Below, in pieces: positions 45,751 through 59,530 of a DNA stretch of 64,000 nt (position 1 is its first letter; every line of letters begins with the position of its first letter). The DNA comes from Tomocerus qinae (lineage: Eukaryota > Arthropoda > Collembola > Entomobryomorpha > Tomoceridae): assembly GCA_020055645.1 (NCBI GenBank), contig JAECZT010000009.1:62001-126000 (forward strand). Direction: 5' to 3'. A model generated the notes under the pieces. The model saw only the letters and a program-made list of their open reading frames with translations. It had not been told where the DNA came from and ran no database searches. A program made the translations under genes and the position numbers.

Positions 45751-48700
45751 TTTTTATTTTGTCCCCCTAAGTGGGGTACATTGTTTTAGAGCGGTTTGAA
45801 TATAGTAGTATAGTTGCATATAGTATTTTTCAATATATTATTCCTCAGTAACGAGTTGTTGTGGCATGATGAGTAATATGTCAGAAAGTAGAGATCATTT
45901 GAGTCATCAATCCCCATATTTTAATTTTGTCCCTTAGAGTGGGGAACATTGTTTTAGAGCGGTTTGAATATAGTGGTATAGTTACATGTTGTATTTTCAA
46001 ATAATTTATTACTCAGTAACTAGTTGTTGTGGCATCATGTGTCATTTGTCAGAAAATAGAGGTCTTATGAGTCATCAATCTCCATATTTTCATTTAAGCT
46101 CCCCCTTAGTGGGGAATTATTGTTTTAAATCGGTTTGAATATAGTTGTATAGTTGCATATAGTATTTTTCAATAATTTATTCCTCAGTAACGAGTTGTTG
46201 TGGCATAATGGGTCATATATCAGAAAGTAGACGTCATTTGAGTCATCAATCCCCATATTTTTATTTTGTCCCCCTAAGTGGGGTACATTGTTTTAGAGCG
46301 GTTTGAATATAGTAGTATAGTTGCATATAGTATTTTTCAATAATTTATTCCTCAGTAACGAGTTGTTGTGGCATGATGAGTCATATGTCAAAAAGTGGAA
46401 GTCATATGAGTCATCAATTTCCACATTTTTAATTAGGCTCCCTAAGTGGGGAACATTGCTTTAGAGCGGTTTGAATATAGTAGTATAGTTGCATATAGTA
46501 TTTTTCAATAATTTATTCCTCAGTAAGGAGTTGTTGTGGCATGATGAATGATATGCCAGTAAGTAGAGGCCATATGAGTCACCAAACACCATATTTTTAT
46601 TTTGCCCCACTTAGTGGGGAACATTGTTTTAGAGCGGTTTGAATATAGTGGTATAGTTACATGTATTTTTCAATAATTTATTCCTCAGGAACGAGTTGTT
46701 TTGGCATGATGGGTCATATGTCAGAAAGTAGAGGTCGTATAAGTCATCCATTTCCCATATTTTCAATTAGGCTCCCCAAGTGGGGAACATTGTTTTAGAG
46801 CGGTTTGAATATAGTAGTATAGTTGCATATAGTATTTTTCAATAATTTATTCCTCAGTAACGAGTTGTTGTGGCATAATGGGTCATATATCAGAAAGTAG
46901 AGGTCATATGGGTCATTAATCTATATATTTTCATTTTGCCCCCCATGTGGGGAACATTGTTTTAGAGCGGTTTGAATATAGTTGTATAGTTGCATATAGT
47001 ATTTTTCAATAATTTATTCCTCAGTAACGAGTTGTTGTGGCATAATGGGTCATATATCAGAAGGTAGAGGTCATATGGGTCATCAATCCATATATTTTCA
47101 TTTTGTCCCCCTAAGTGGGGTACATTGTTTTAGAGCGGTTTGAATATAGTAGTATAGTTGCATATAGTATTTTTCAATAATTTATTCCTCAGTAACGAGT
47201 TGTTGTGGCATAATGGGTCATATATCAGAAAGTAGAGGTCATATGGGTCATTAATCTATATATTTTCATTTTGCCCCCCATGTGGGGAACATTGTTTTAG
47301 AGCGGTTTGAATATAGTTGTATAGTTGCATATAGTATTTTTCAATAATTTATTCCTCAGTAACGAGTTGTTGTGGCATAATGGGTCATATATCAGAAGGT
47401 AGAGGTCATATGGCTCATCAATTCATATATTTTCATTTTGTCCCCCTAAGTGGGGTACATTGTTTTAGAGCGGTTTGAATATAGTAGTATAGTTGCATAT
47501 AGTATTTTTCAATAATTTATTCCTCAGTAAAGAGTTGATGTGGCATGATGGGTCATATGTCAAAAAGTAGAAGTCATATGGGTCATCAAATCCCATATTT
47601 TCAATTAGGCTCCCCAAGTGGGGAACATTGTTTTAGAGCGGTTTGAATATAGTAGTATAGTTGCATATAGTATTTTTCAATATATTATTCCTCAGTAACG
47701 AGTTGTTATGGCATGATGAGTAATATGTCAGAAAGTAGAGGTCATTTGAGTCATCAATCCCCATATTTTAATTTTGTCCCCTAGAGTGGGGAACATTGTT
47801 TTAGAGCGGTTTGAATATAGTGGTATAGTTACATGTTGTATTTTCAAATAATTTATTACTCAGTAACTAGTTGTTGTGGCATCATGTGTCATATGTCAGA
47901 AAATAGAGGTCTTATGAGTCATCCAATCTCCATATTTTCATTTAAGCTCCCCTTAGTGGGGAATTATTGTTTTAAAGCGGTTTGAATATAGTGGTATAGT
48001 TGCATATAGTATTTTTCAATAATTTATTTCTCAGTAACGAGTTGTTTTGGCATGATGGGTCATACGTCAGAAAGTAGAGGTCGTATGAGTCATCCATTTC
48101 CCATATTTTCAATTAGGCTCCCCAAGTGGGGAACATTGTTTTAGAGCGGTTTATATATAGTTGTCTAGTTGCATATAGTATGTTTCAATAATTTATTGCT
48201 CAGTAACGAGTTGTTGTAGCATGATGGGTCATATGTCAGAAAGTAGACATCATATGAGTCATCAATTTCCATATTTTTAATTAGGCTCCCCAAGTGGGGA
48301 AGATTGTTTTAGAGCTGTTTGAATATATTAGTATAGTTGCATATAGTATTTTTCAATAATTTATTCCTCAGTAACGAGTTGTTGTGGCATAATGGGTCAT
48401 ATATCAGAAAGTAGACGTCATTTGAGTCATCAATCCCCATATTTTTATTTTGTCCCCCTAAGTGGGGTACATTGTTTTAGAGCGGTTTGAATATAGTAGT
48501 ATAGTTGCATATAGTATTTTTCAATAATTTATTCCTCAGTAACGAGTTGTTGTGGCATGATGAATGATATGCCAGTAAGTAGAGGCCATATGAGTCACCA
48601 AACACCATATTTTTATTTTGCCCCACTTAGTGGGGAACATTGTTTTAGAGCGGTTTGAATATAGTGGTATAGTTACATGTATTTTTCAATAATTTATTCC

Positions 48701-51700
48701 TCAGGAACGAGTTGTTTTGGCATGATGGGTCATATGTCAGAAAGTAGAGGTCGTATAAGTCATCCAAACACCATATTTTTATTTTGCCCCACTTAGTGGG
48801 GAACATTGTTTTAGAGCGGTTTGAATATAGTGGTATAGTTACATGTATTTTTCAATAATTTATTCCTCAGGAACGAGTTGTTTTGGCATAATGGGTCATA
48901 TATCAGAAAGTAGAGGTCATATGGGTCATTAATCTATATATTTTCATTTTGCCCCCCATGTGGGGAACATTGTTTTAGAGCGGTTTGAATATAGTTGTAT
49001 AGTTGCATATAGTATTTTTCAATAATTTATTCCTCAGTAACGAGTTGTTGTGGCATAATGGGTCATATATCAGAAGGTAGAGGTCATATGGGTCATCAAT
49101 CCATATATTTTCATTTTGTCCCCCTAAGTGGGGTACATTGTTTTAGAGCGGTTTGAATATAGTAGTATAGTTGCATATAGTATTTTTCAATAATTTATTC
49201 CTCAGTAACGAGTTGTTGTGGCATAATGGGTCATATATCAGAAAGTAGAGGTCATATGGGTCATTAATCTATATATTTTCATTTTGCCCCCCATGTGGGG
49301 AACATTGTTTTAGAGCGGTTTGAATATAGTTGTATAGTTGCATATAGTATTTTTCAATAATTTATTCCTCAGTAACGAGTTGTTGTGGCATAATGGGTCA
49401 TATATCAGAAGGTAGAGGTCATATGGCTCATCAATTCATATATTTTCATTTTGTCCCCCTAAGTGGGGTACATTGTTTTAGAGCGGTTTGAATATAGTAG
49501 TATAGTTGCATATAGTATTTTTCAATAATTTATTCCTCAGTAAAGAGTTGATGTGGCATGATGGGTCATATGTCAAAAAGTAGAAGTCATATGGGTCATC
49601 AAATCCCATATTTTCAATTAGGCTCCCCAAGTGGGGAACATTGTTTTAGAGCGGTTTGAATATAGTAGTATAGTTGCATATAGTATTTTTCAATATATTA
49701 TTCCTCAGTAACGAGTTGTTGTGGCATGATGAGTAATATGTCAGAAAGTAGAGGTCATTTGAGTCATCAATCCCCATATTTTAATTTTGTCCCCTAGAGT
49801 GGGGAACATTGTTTTAGAGCGGTTTGAATATAGTGGTATAGTTACATGTTGTATTTTCAAATAATTTATTACTCAGTAACTAGTTGTTGTGGCATCATGT
49901 GTCATATGTCAGAAAATAGAGGTCTTATGAGTCATCAATCTCCATATTTTCATTTAAGCTCCCCCTTAGTGGGGAATTATTGTTTTAAAGCGGTTTGAAT
50001 ATAGTGGTATAGTTGCATATAGTATTTTTCAATAATTTATTTCTCAGTAACGAGTTGTTTTGGCATGATGGGTCATACGTCAGAAAGTAGAGGTCGTATG
50101 AGTCATCCATTTCCCATATTTTCAATTAGGCTCCCCAAGTGGGGAACATTGTTTTAGAGCGGTTTATATATAGTTGTCTAGTTGCATATAGTATGTTTCA
50201 ATAATTTATTGCTCAGTAACGAGTTGTTGTAGCATGATGGGTCATATGTCAGAAAGTAGACATCATATGAGTCATCAATTTCCATATTTTTAATTAGGCT
50301 CCCCAAGTGGGGAAGATTGTTTTAGAGCTGTTTGAATATATTAGTATAGTTGCATATAGTATTTTTCAATAATTTATTCCTCAGTAACGAGTTGTTGTGG
50401 CATAATGGGTCATATATCAGAAAGTAGACGTCATTTGAGTCATCAATCCCCATATTTTTATTTTGTCCCCCTAAGTGGGGTACATTGTTTTAGAGCGGTT
50501 TGAATATAGTAGTATAGTTGCATATAGTATTTTTCAATAATTTATTCCTCAGTAACGAGTTGTTGTGGCATGATGAATGATATGCCAGTAAGTAGAGGCC
50601 ATATGAGTCACCAAACACCATATTTTTATTTTGCCCCACTTAGTGGGGAACATTGTTTTAGAGCGGTTTGAATATAGTGGTATAGTTACATGTATTTTTC
50701 AATAATTTATTCCTCAGGAACGAGTTGTTTTGGCATGATGGGTCATATGTCAGAAAGTAGAGGTCGTATAAGTCATCCAAACACCATATTTTTATTTTGC
50801 CCCACTTAGTGGGGAACATTGTTTTAGAGCGGTTTGAATATAGTGGTATAGTTACATGTATTTTTCAATAATTTATTCCTCAGGAACGAGTTGTTTTGGC
50901 ATAATGGGTCATATATCAGAAAGTAGAGGTCATATGGGTCATTAATCTATATATTTTCATTTTGCCCCCATGTGGGGAACATTGTTTTAGAGCGGTTTGA
51001 ATATAGTTGTATAGTTGCATATAGTATTTTTCAATAATTTATTCCTCAGTAACGAGTTGTTGTGGCATAATGGGTCATATATCAGAAGGTAGAGGTCATA
51101 TGGGTCATCAATCCATATATTTTCATTTTGTCCCCCTAAGTGGGGTACATTGTTTTAGAGCGGTTTGAATATAGTAGTATAGTTGCATATAGTATTTTTC
51201 AATAATTTATTCCTCAGTAACGAGTTGTTGTGGCATAATGGGTCATATATCAGAAAGTAGAGGTCATATGGGTCATTAATCTATATATTTTCATTTTGCC
51301 CCCCATGTGGGGAACATTGTTTTAGAGCGGTTTGAATATAGTTGTATAGTTGCATATAGTATTTTTCAATAATTTATTCCTCAGTAACGAGTTGTTGTGG
51401 CATAATGGGTCATATATCAGAAGGTAGAGGTCATATGGCTCATCAATTCATATATTTTCATTTTGTCCCCCTAAGTGGGGTACATTGTCTTAGAGCGGTT
51501 TGAATATAGTAGTATAGTTGCATATAGTATTTTTCAATAATTTATTCCTCAGTAAAGAGTTGATGTGGCATGATGGGTCATATGTCAAAAAGTAGAAGTC
51601 ATATGGGTCATCAAATCCCATATTTTCAATTAGGCTCCCCAAGTGGGGAACATTGTTTTAGAGCGGTTTGAATATAGTAGTATAGTTGCATATAGTATTT

Positions 51701-54700
51701 TTCAATATATTATTCCTCAGTAACGAGTTGTTGTGGCATGATGAGTAATATGTCAGAAAGTAGAGGTCATTTGAGTCATCAATCCCCATATTTTAATTTT
51801 GTCCCCTAGAGTGGGGAACATTGTTTTAGAGCGGTTTGAATATAGTGGTATAGTTACATGTTGTATTTTCAAATAATTTATTACTCAGTAACTAGTTGTT
51901 GTGGCATCATGTGTCATATATCAGAAGGTAGAGGTCATATGGGTCATCAATCCATATATTTTCATTTTGTCCCCCTAAGTGGGGTACATTGTTTTAGAGC
52001 GGTTTGAATATAGTAGTATAGTTGCATATAGTATTTTTCAATAATTTATTCCTCAGTAACGAGTTGTTGTGGCATAATGGGTCATATATCAGAAAGTAGA
52101 GGTCATATGGGTCATTAATCTATATATTTTCATTTTGCCCCCCATGTGGGGAACATTGTTTTAGAGCGGTTTGAATATAGTTGTATAGTTGCATATAGTA
52201 TTTTTCAATAATTTATTCCTCAGTAACGAGTTGTTGTGGCATAATGGGTCATATGTCAGAAAGTAGAGGTCGTATGAGTCATCCATTTCCCATATTTTCA
52301 ATTAGGCTCCCCAAGTGGGGAACATTGTTTTAGAGCGGTTTGAATATGGTTGTCTAGTTGCATATAGTATGTTTCAATAATTTATTGCTCAGTAACGAGT
52401 TGTTGTAGCATGATGGGTCATATGTCAGAAAGTAGACGTCATATGAGTCATCAATTTCCATATTTTTAATTAGGCTCCCCAAGTGGGGAAGATTGTTTTA
52501 GAGCTGTTTGAATATATTAGTATAGTTGCATATAGTATTTTTCAATAATTTATTCCTCAGTAACGAGTTGTTGTGGCATAATGGGTCATATATCAGAAAG
52601 TAGACGTCATTTGAGTCATCAATCCCCATATTTTTATTTTGTCCCCCTAAGTGGGGTACATTGTTTTAGAGCGGTTTGAATATAGTAGTATAGTTGCATA
52701 TAGTATTTTTCAATAATTTATTCCTCAGTAACGAGTTGTTGTGGCATGATGAGTCATATGTCAAAAAGTGGAAGTCATATGAGTCATCAATTTCCACATT
52801 TTTAATTAGGCTCCCTAAGTGGGGAACATTGCTTTAGAGCGGTTTGAATATAGTAGTATAGTTGCATATAGTATTTTTCAATAATTTATTCCTCAGTAAG
52901 GAGTTGTTGTGGCATGATGAATGATATGCCAGTAAGTAGAGGCCATATGAGTCACCAAACACCATATTTTTATTTTGCCCCACTTAGTGGGGAACATTGT
53001 TTTAGAGCGGTTTGAATATAGTGGTATAGTTACATGTATTTTTCAATAATTTATTCCTCAGGAACGAGTTGTTTTGGCATGATGGGTCATATGTCAGAAA
53101 GTAGAGGTCGTATAAGTCATCCATTTCCCATATTTTCAATTAGGCTCCCCAAGTGGGGAACATTGTTTTAGAGCGGTTTGAATATAGTAGTATAGTTGCA
53201 TATAGTATTTTTCAATAATTTATTCCTCAGTAACGAGTTCTTGTGGCATGATGGATCATATGTCAAAAAGTAGAAGTCATATGGGTAATCAAATCCCATA
53301 TTTTCAATTAGGCTCCCCAAGTGGGGAACATTGTTTTAGAGCGGTTTGAATATAGTAGTATAGTTGCATATAGTATTTTTCAATATATTATTACTCAGTA
53401 ACTAGTTGTTGTGGCATCATGTGTCATATGTCAGAAAATAGAGGTCTTATGAGTCATCAATCTCCATATTTTCATTTAAGCTCCCCCTTAGTGGGGAATT
53501 ATTGTTTTAAAGCGGTTTGAATATAGTGGTATAGTTGCATATAGTATTTTTCAATAATTTATTCCTCAGTAACGAGTTGTTGTGGCATGATGGGTCATAT
53601 GTCAAAAAGTAGAAGTCATATGAGTCATCAATTTCCATATTTTTAATTAGGCTCCCTAAGTAGGGAACATTGCTTTAGAGCGGTTTGAATATAGTAGTAT
53701 AGTTGCATATAGTATTTTTCAATATTTTTTCCTCAGTAATGAGTTGTTGTGGCATGATGAGTCATATGTCAGAAAGTAGAGGTCAGATGAGTCATCAATT
53801 ACCATATTTTCAATTATGCTCCCCAAGTGGGGAACATTGTTTTAGAGCGGTTTGAATATGGTGGTATAGTTACATGTTGTATTTTCAAATAATTTATTTC
53901 TCAGTAACTAGTTGTTGTGGCATCATGTGTCATATGTCAGAAAATAGAGGTCTTATGAGTCATCAATCTCCATATTTTCATTTAAGCTCCCACAAAGTGG
54001 GAAATTATTGTTTTAAAGCGGTTTGAATATAGTGGTATAGTTGCATATAGTATTTTTCAATAATTTATTCCTCAGTAACGAGTTGTTGTGGCATAATGGG
54101 TCATATATCAGAAAGTAGACGTCATTTGAGTCATCAATCCCCATATTTTTATTTTGTCCCCCTAAGTGGGGTACATTGTTTTAGAGCGGTTTGAATATAG
54201 TAGTATAGTTGCATATAGTATTTTTCAATAATTTATTCCTCAGTAACGAGTTGTTGTGGCATGATGAGTCATATGTCAAAAAGTGGAAGTCATATGAGTC
54301 ATCAATTTCCACATTTTTAATTAGGCTCCCTAAGTGGGGAACATTGCTTTAGAGCGGTTTGAATATAGTGGCATAGTTGCATATACTATTTTTCAATAAT
54401 TTATTCCTCAGTAAGGAGTTGTTGTGGCATGATGAATGATATGCCAGTAAGTAGAGGCCATATGAGTCACCAAACACCATATTTTTATTTTGCCCCACTT
54501 AGTGGGGAACATTGTTTTAGAGCGGTTTGAATATAGTGGTATAGTTACATGTATTTTTCAATAATTTATTCCTCAGGAACGAGTTGTTTTGGCATGATGG
54601 GTCATATGTCAGAAAGTAGAGGTCGTATAAGTCATCCATTTCCCATATTTTCAATTAGGCTCCCCAAGTGGGGAACATTGTTTTAGAGCGGTTTGAATAT

Positions 54701-57240
54701 AGTAGTATAGTTGCATATAGTATTTTTCAATAATTTATTCCTCAGTAACGAGTTCTTGTGGCATGATGGGTCATATGTCAAAAAGTAGAAGTCATATGGG
54801 TAATCAAATCCCATATTTTCAATTAGGCTCCCCAAGTGGGGAACATTGTTTTAGAGCGGTTTGAATATAGTAGTATAGTTGCATATAGTATTTTTCAATA
54901 TATTATTACTCAGTAACTAGTTGTTGTGGCATCATGTGTCATATGTCAGAAAATAGAGGTCTTATGAGTCATCAATCTCCATATTTTCATTTAAGCTCCC
55001 CCTTAGTGGGGAATTATTGTTTTAAAGCGGTTTGAATATAGTGGTATAGTTGCATATAGTATTTTTCAATAATTTATTCCTCAGTAACGAGTTGTTGTGG
55101 CATGATGGGTCATATGTCAAAAAGTAGAAGTCATATGAGTCATCAATTTCCATATTTTTAATTAGGCTCCCTAAGTAGGGAACATTGCTTTAGAGCGGTT
55201 TGAATATAGTAGTATAGTTGCATATAGTATTTTTCAATATTTTTTCCTCAGTAATGAGTTGTTGTGGCATGATGAGTCATATGTCAGAAAGTAGAGGTCA
55301 GATGAGTCATCAATTACCATATTTTCAATTATGCTCCCCAAGTGGGGAACATTGTTTTAGAGCGGTTTGAATATGGTGGTATAGTTACATGTTGTATTTT
55401 CAAATAATTTATTTCTCAGTAACTAGTTGTTGTGGCATCATGTGTCATATGTCAGAAAATAGAGGTCTTATGAGTCATCAATCTCCATATTTTCATTTAA
55501 GCTCCCACAAAGTGGGAAATTATTGTTTTAAAGCGGTTTGAATATAGTGGTATAGTTGCATATAGTATTTTTCAATAATTTATTCCTCAGTAACGAGTTG
55601 TTGTGGCATGATGGGTCATATGTCAGAAAGTAGAGGTCGTATGAGTCATCAATTCCTATATTTTCATTTTGTCCCCCCAAGTGGGGAACATTGTTTTAGA
55701 GCGGTTTGAATATAGTTGTATAGTTGCATATAGTATTTTTCAATAATTTATTCCTCAGTAACGAGTTGTTGTGGCATAATGGGTCATATATCAGAAAGTA
55801 GACGTCATTTGAGTCATCAATCCCCATATTTTTATTTTGTCCCCCTAAGTGGGGTACATTGTTTTAGAGCGGTTTGAATATAGTAGTATAGTTGCATATA
55901 GTATTTTTCAATAATTTATTCCTCAGTAACGAGTTGTTGTGGCATGATGAGTTATATGTCAAAAAGTAGAGGCCATATGAGTCACCAAACACCATATTTT
56001 TATTTTGCCCCACTTAGTGGGGAACATTGTTTTAGAGCGGTTTGAATATAGTGGTATAGTTACATGTATTTTTCAATAATTTATTCCTCAGGAACGAGTT
56101 GTTTTGGCATGATGGGTCATATGTCAGAAAGTAGAGGTCGTATAAGTCATCCATTTCCCATATTTTTAATTAGGCTCCCCAAGTGGGGAACATTGTTTTA
56201 GAGCGGTTTGAATATAGTAGTATAGTTGCATATAGTATTTTTCAATATTTTTTCCTCAGTAACGAGTTGTTGTGGCATGATGAGTCATATGTCAGAAAGT
56301 AGAGGTCAGATGAGTCATCAATTACCATATTTTCAATTAGGCTCCCCAAGTGGTGAACATTGTTTTAGAGCGGTTTGAATATGGTGGTATAGTTACATGT
56401 TGTATTTTCAAATAATTTATTTCTCAGTAACTAGTTGTTGGGGCATCATGTGTCATATGTCAGAAAATAGAGGTCTTATGAGTCATCAATCTCCATATTT
56501 TCATTTAAGCTCCCACAAAGTGGGAAATTATTGTTTTAAAGCGGTTTGAATATAGTGGTATAGTTGCATATAGTATTTTTCAATAATTTATTCCTCAGTA
56601 ACGAGTTGTTGTGGCATGATGGGTCATATGTCAGAAAGTAGAGGTCGTATGAGTCATCAATTCCCCATATTTTCAATTAGGCTCCCCAAGTGGGGAACAT
56701 TGCTTTAGAGCGGTTTGAATATAGTGGCATAGTTGCATATACTATTTTTCAATAATTTATTCCTCAGTAACGAGTTGTTGTGGCATGATGAGTTATATGT
56801 CTAAAAGTAGAGGTCATATGGGTCATCAATTCCCATATTTTCATTTTGTCCCCCTAAGTGGGGAGCATTGTTTTAGAGCGGTTTGAATATAGTTGTATAG
56901 TTGCATATAGTATTTTTCAATAATTTATTCCTCAGTAACGAGTTGTTGTGGCATGATGAGTCATAGGTCAGAAAGTAGAGGTCATATGGGTCATCAATTT
57001 CCATATTTTTAATTAGCCTCGCCAAGTGGGGAAGATTGTTTTAGAGCGGTTTGAATATAGTGGTATAGTTGCATATACTATTTTTCAATAATTTATTCCT
57101 CAGTAACGAGTTATTGTGGCATGATGGGTCATATATCAGAATGTAGAGGTCATATGAGTCATCAATTCCCATGTTTTCAATTAGGCTCTTCAAGTGGGTA
57201 ACATTGTTTTAGAGCGGTTTGAATATAGTAGTATAGTTGC
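45751..57240 (+). repeat. 11.5-kb array of the ~168-bp satellite (about 68 monomers) with higher-order repeats
   Basis: Continuous head-to-tail monomers of about 165-171 bp, same orientation as at 1-1327. Marker variants recur at fixed distances: TGGCTCATCAATTCATATAT at 47411, 49424 and 51436 (period about 2,013 bp, 12 monomers), and CCCACAAAGTGGGAAATT at about 53989 and 55505 (period about 1,516 bp, 9 monomers). The left edge lies in unrelated sequence; the right edge passes directly into a foldback arm. No gene is present. Confidence 0.97.
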
Positions 57241-57420
57241 AACCTAATATTTTTTGATTTACTTTAATTTCATTGTGTGTTTGAATAGCAGAGGGTCCCA
57301 AGTTTATCGATTGTCATTGTCTTTATGGTATAATGCAATAAAACGTGTGATTTGGTCTGAAATCGATCCCAACTCTACTTTGGGATGGCTGGAAGAAAAA
57401 GGTCTTGGACTTTACTTTAG
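57241..57420 (+). mobile_element. Right arm of the satellite-bearing foldback element
   Basis: From AACCTAATATTTTTTGATTT to GACTTTACTTTAG this matches the right arm of the element at 11376-12023 nearly base for base, and ends at the same base. The short frame at 57254-57493 is a repeat artefact. Confidence 0.9.
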
Positions 57421-58083
57421 TGTTATTGATGGAATACCTCAAGTCAAAAGCCCGGGTAAAGATATAGAAGTAGAAGTAACCAATGGGGACTAAAATCCCA
57501 CCGAACCTAAATCCCAAATAGCCGAATACTTCGATCACCTAACATAAAACATATGTAAATAATACTACAACAGTACTTATCACGTTTCAAATAATATTAT
57601 ATGCAAAAATTACACATATTATCATAATTCACAAAATAATATTAATAAAATCGAAATTAATTAATTGTATCTATTCCACCAATTAAACGGCCTTCACATG
57701 ACACGGCTATAAATGATGCTCTTACCTTTCTCAACAACTTAAAAATGGTTTCCATGGACATTCCATGTCATAATAACAAATGGTGACATTGTACCCAAAT
57801 TCGAGTAAATTTAATTAATTGTATCTATTCCACCAATTAAACGGCCTTCACATGACACGGCTATAAATGATGCTCTTAAAAAGTTTTCAAATCTGTGATA
57901 ATAAGAGTAGTTATAATAATTGTGCCAGTATATCAGCAAAATAATATAATATAATGTGTCAGGACGTATATAATGTACCAGCAACAGTATATCCCTCCCA
58001 GTCTACTACATATTTATTTATATGGTAGAATGGGAGGGATATAATGCGTCTCTCAGGCTAGACCGAGAGGGATATTATATATG
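57421..58083. repeat. Spacer with a direct duplication and a hairpin
   Basis: A 64-bp block (ATTAATTGTATCTATTCCAC onward to GATGCTCTTA) occurs at 57659-57724 and 57814-57877. A hairpin of ATATCCCTCCCA..CTAC..CATAT with its complement spans 57999-58052. No gene seen. Confidence 0.75.
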
Positions 58084-58275
58084 TGTTAACGGTAATAAGT
58101 AAATTCAGGCATTAAGCTTAATGCCTAGGCAATAAGCTTAATGCCTAGGCAATAAGCTTAATGCCTAGGCAATAAGCTTAAGAAGGATCCACAGCATGTA
58201 AATATTGTGTTGAATTTCAGCTAACTTTGTGTCGATAGATAGAAAGTTCTACGATAGCTACAAGGACAAGTAATA

Positions 58276-58452
58276 TCTCAAAAAAAAGAGAATTTTCTAA
58301 CTTGGTTACTAACGTTTAAAAACTTTCAAAATTTAATTTCGATAAAAATTTATGAAAGCATTTGCAATGGTCATCAGTATACGGCTATCACAAAAAAATG
58401 TCGAAAGTTCTCAACGTCCGTAACCAAGTTAAGATATCCTCTTTTTTTTGAG
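58276..58452. repeat. Hairpin with CTCAAAAAAAAGAG ends
   Basis: CTCAAAAAAAAGAGAATTTT near the left end and CTCTTTTTTTTGAG at the right form imperfect inverted arms, including CTAACTTGGTTAC and GTAACCAAGTTAAG. Confidence 0.65.
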
Positions 58453-58834
58453 TCCCTAATTAAGGGTGTAGCTATAGTAGAACTGGGTGATCAATGGTAA
58501 ATAAATTTCGAAAAGTTATTGTATATAATTTAGTACAAATAACTACTCCTGCAAGTTCAATCATCATAACATAGGTACCGCACTAGTGCAACCGTTGCAG
58601 TGACGTAGGATTATGAGTGGGATAATATAAATTTCAGTTTTATATCCTCATCCTAATGCCTCACTGAAAGCTGTCATTTCACATTTACAGTTTCCAATAG
58701 TACACAAAACACAGCCATCGCAATTAAAGTAGGCAAAGGCCATTAAGGTAAATTTAAATTTGGACATTCAATTACCATATTGATTGACTGTCAACTATCA
58801 TTATACCAATCCTCACTGGTTCAAGTAGACGGGT

Positions 58835-59106
58835 GTGCCGGTATCGTCAGTTGACGTCGACATATAATACGACTGACGACTCATTTGTCATTCTCAGTAT
58901 CTTGTCACATTCAACAATTGCCCTGCTGCTGGTTACCAGTTACTGAAGGCCAAGGTAAGTCAAGTACACTAAGTTTGCATGTAATTTTGAATTTGTAATA
59001 GTAGGTTAATTCATTCAAAGTTTCTAAATTATGAATTTCACAAACTCCACTATGAGTTTACCTAATCTTGATAATTTGATTATCTAAATCTGAATATACA
59101 GGTTAG
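58835..59106 (+). other. Promoter-exon-intron-like unit, copy 1
   Basis: GTATCGTCAGTTGACGTCGA is followed by a CATATAATA TATA-like box and TCTCAGTATCTTG, an initiator-like site about 30 nt later. A ~80-nt segment ends CCAAG|GTAAGT, and ATCTGAATATACAG|GTT follows about 145 nt on. A second copy lies 416 bp downstream. No open frame of note; if transcribed it would be non-coding or a 5' exon. Confidence 0.45.
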
Positions 59107-59250
59107 GTTTGCTGATTGGGGTCGGATCGCTGACCTAAGTTGGATTTGATTCGGTTGGTCAAACTTCCACTGACCACTAAAAATTTAACTGCACGCTTTT
59201 TACTGGTCAAACAAGTGTCAGTCTAGCCCAGCCAGAACCCACTTACGGGC

Positions 59251-59530
59251 TAAGGTGCCGGTATCGTCAGTTGACGTCGACATATAATACGACCGACCAC
59301 ACGTTTGTCATTTCCCAGTATCTTGTCACATTCAACAATTGCCCTGCTGCTGGTTACCAGTTACTGAAAGTCAAGGTAAGTCAAGTACACTGAGTTTGTA
59401 TATAATTTTGAATTTGTAATTGTACGTCTGAATTCATCCAAAGTTTCCAAATTTTGGATTCCACAAAGTCTACTATGACTATGACCTACCCTAATATTGA
59501 TAATTTGATTATCTGAATCTGAATATACAG
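59251..59530 (+). other. Promoter-exon-intron-like unit, copy 2
   Basis: Near-identical copy of the preceding unit with the same CATATAATA box, CAGTATCTTG, CAAG|GTAAGT and GAATATACAG|G. The TATA-to-donor segment is better conserved than the stretch inside the putative intron. Confidence 0.45.
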
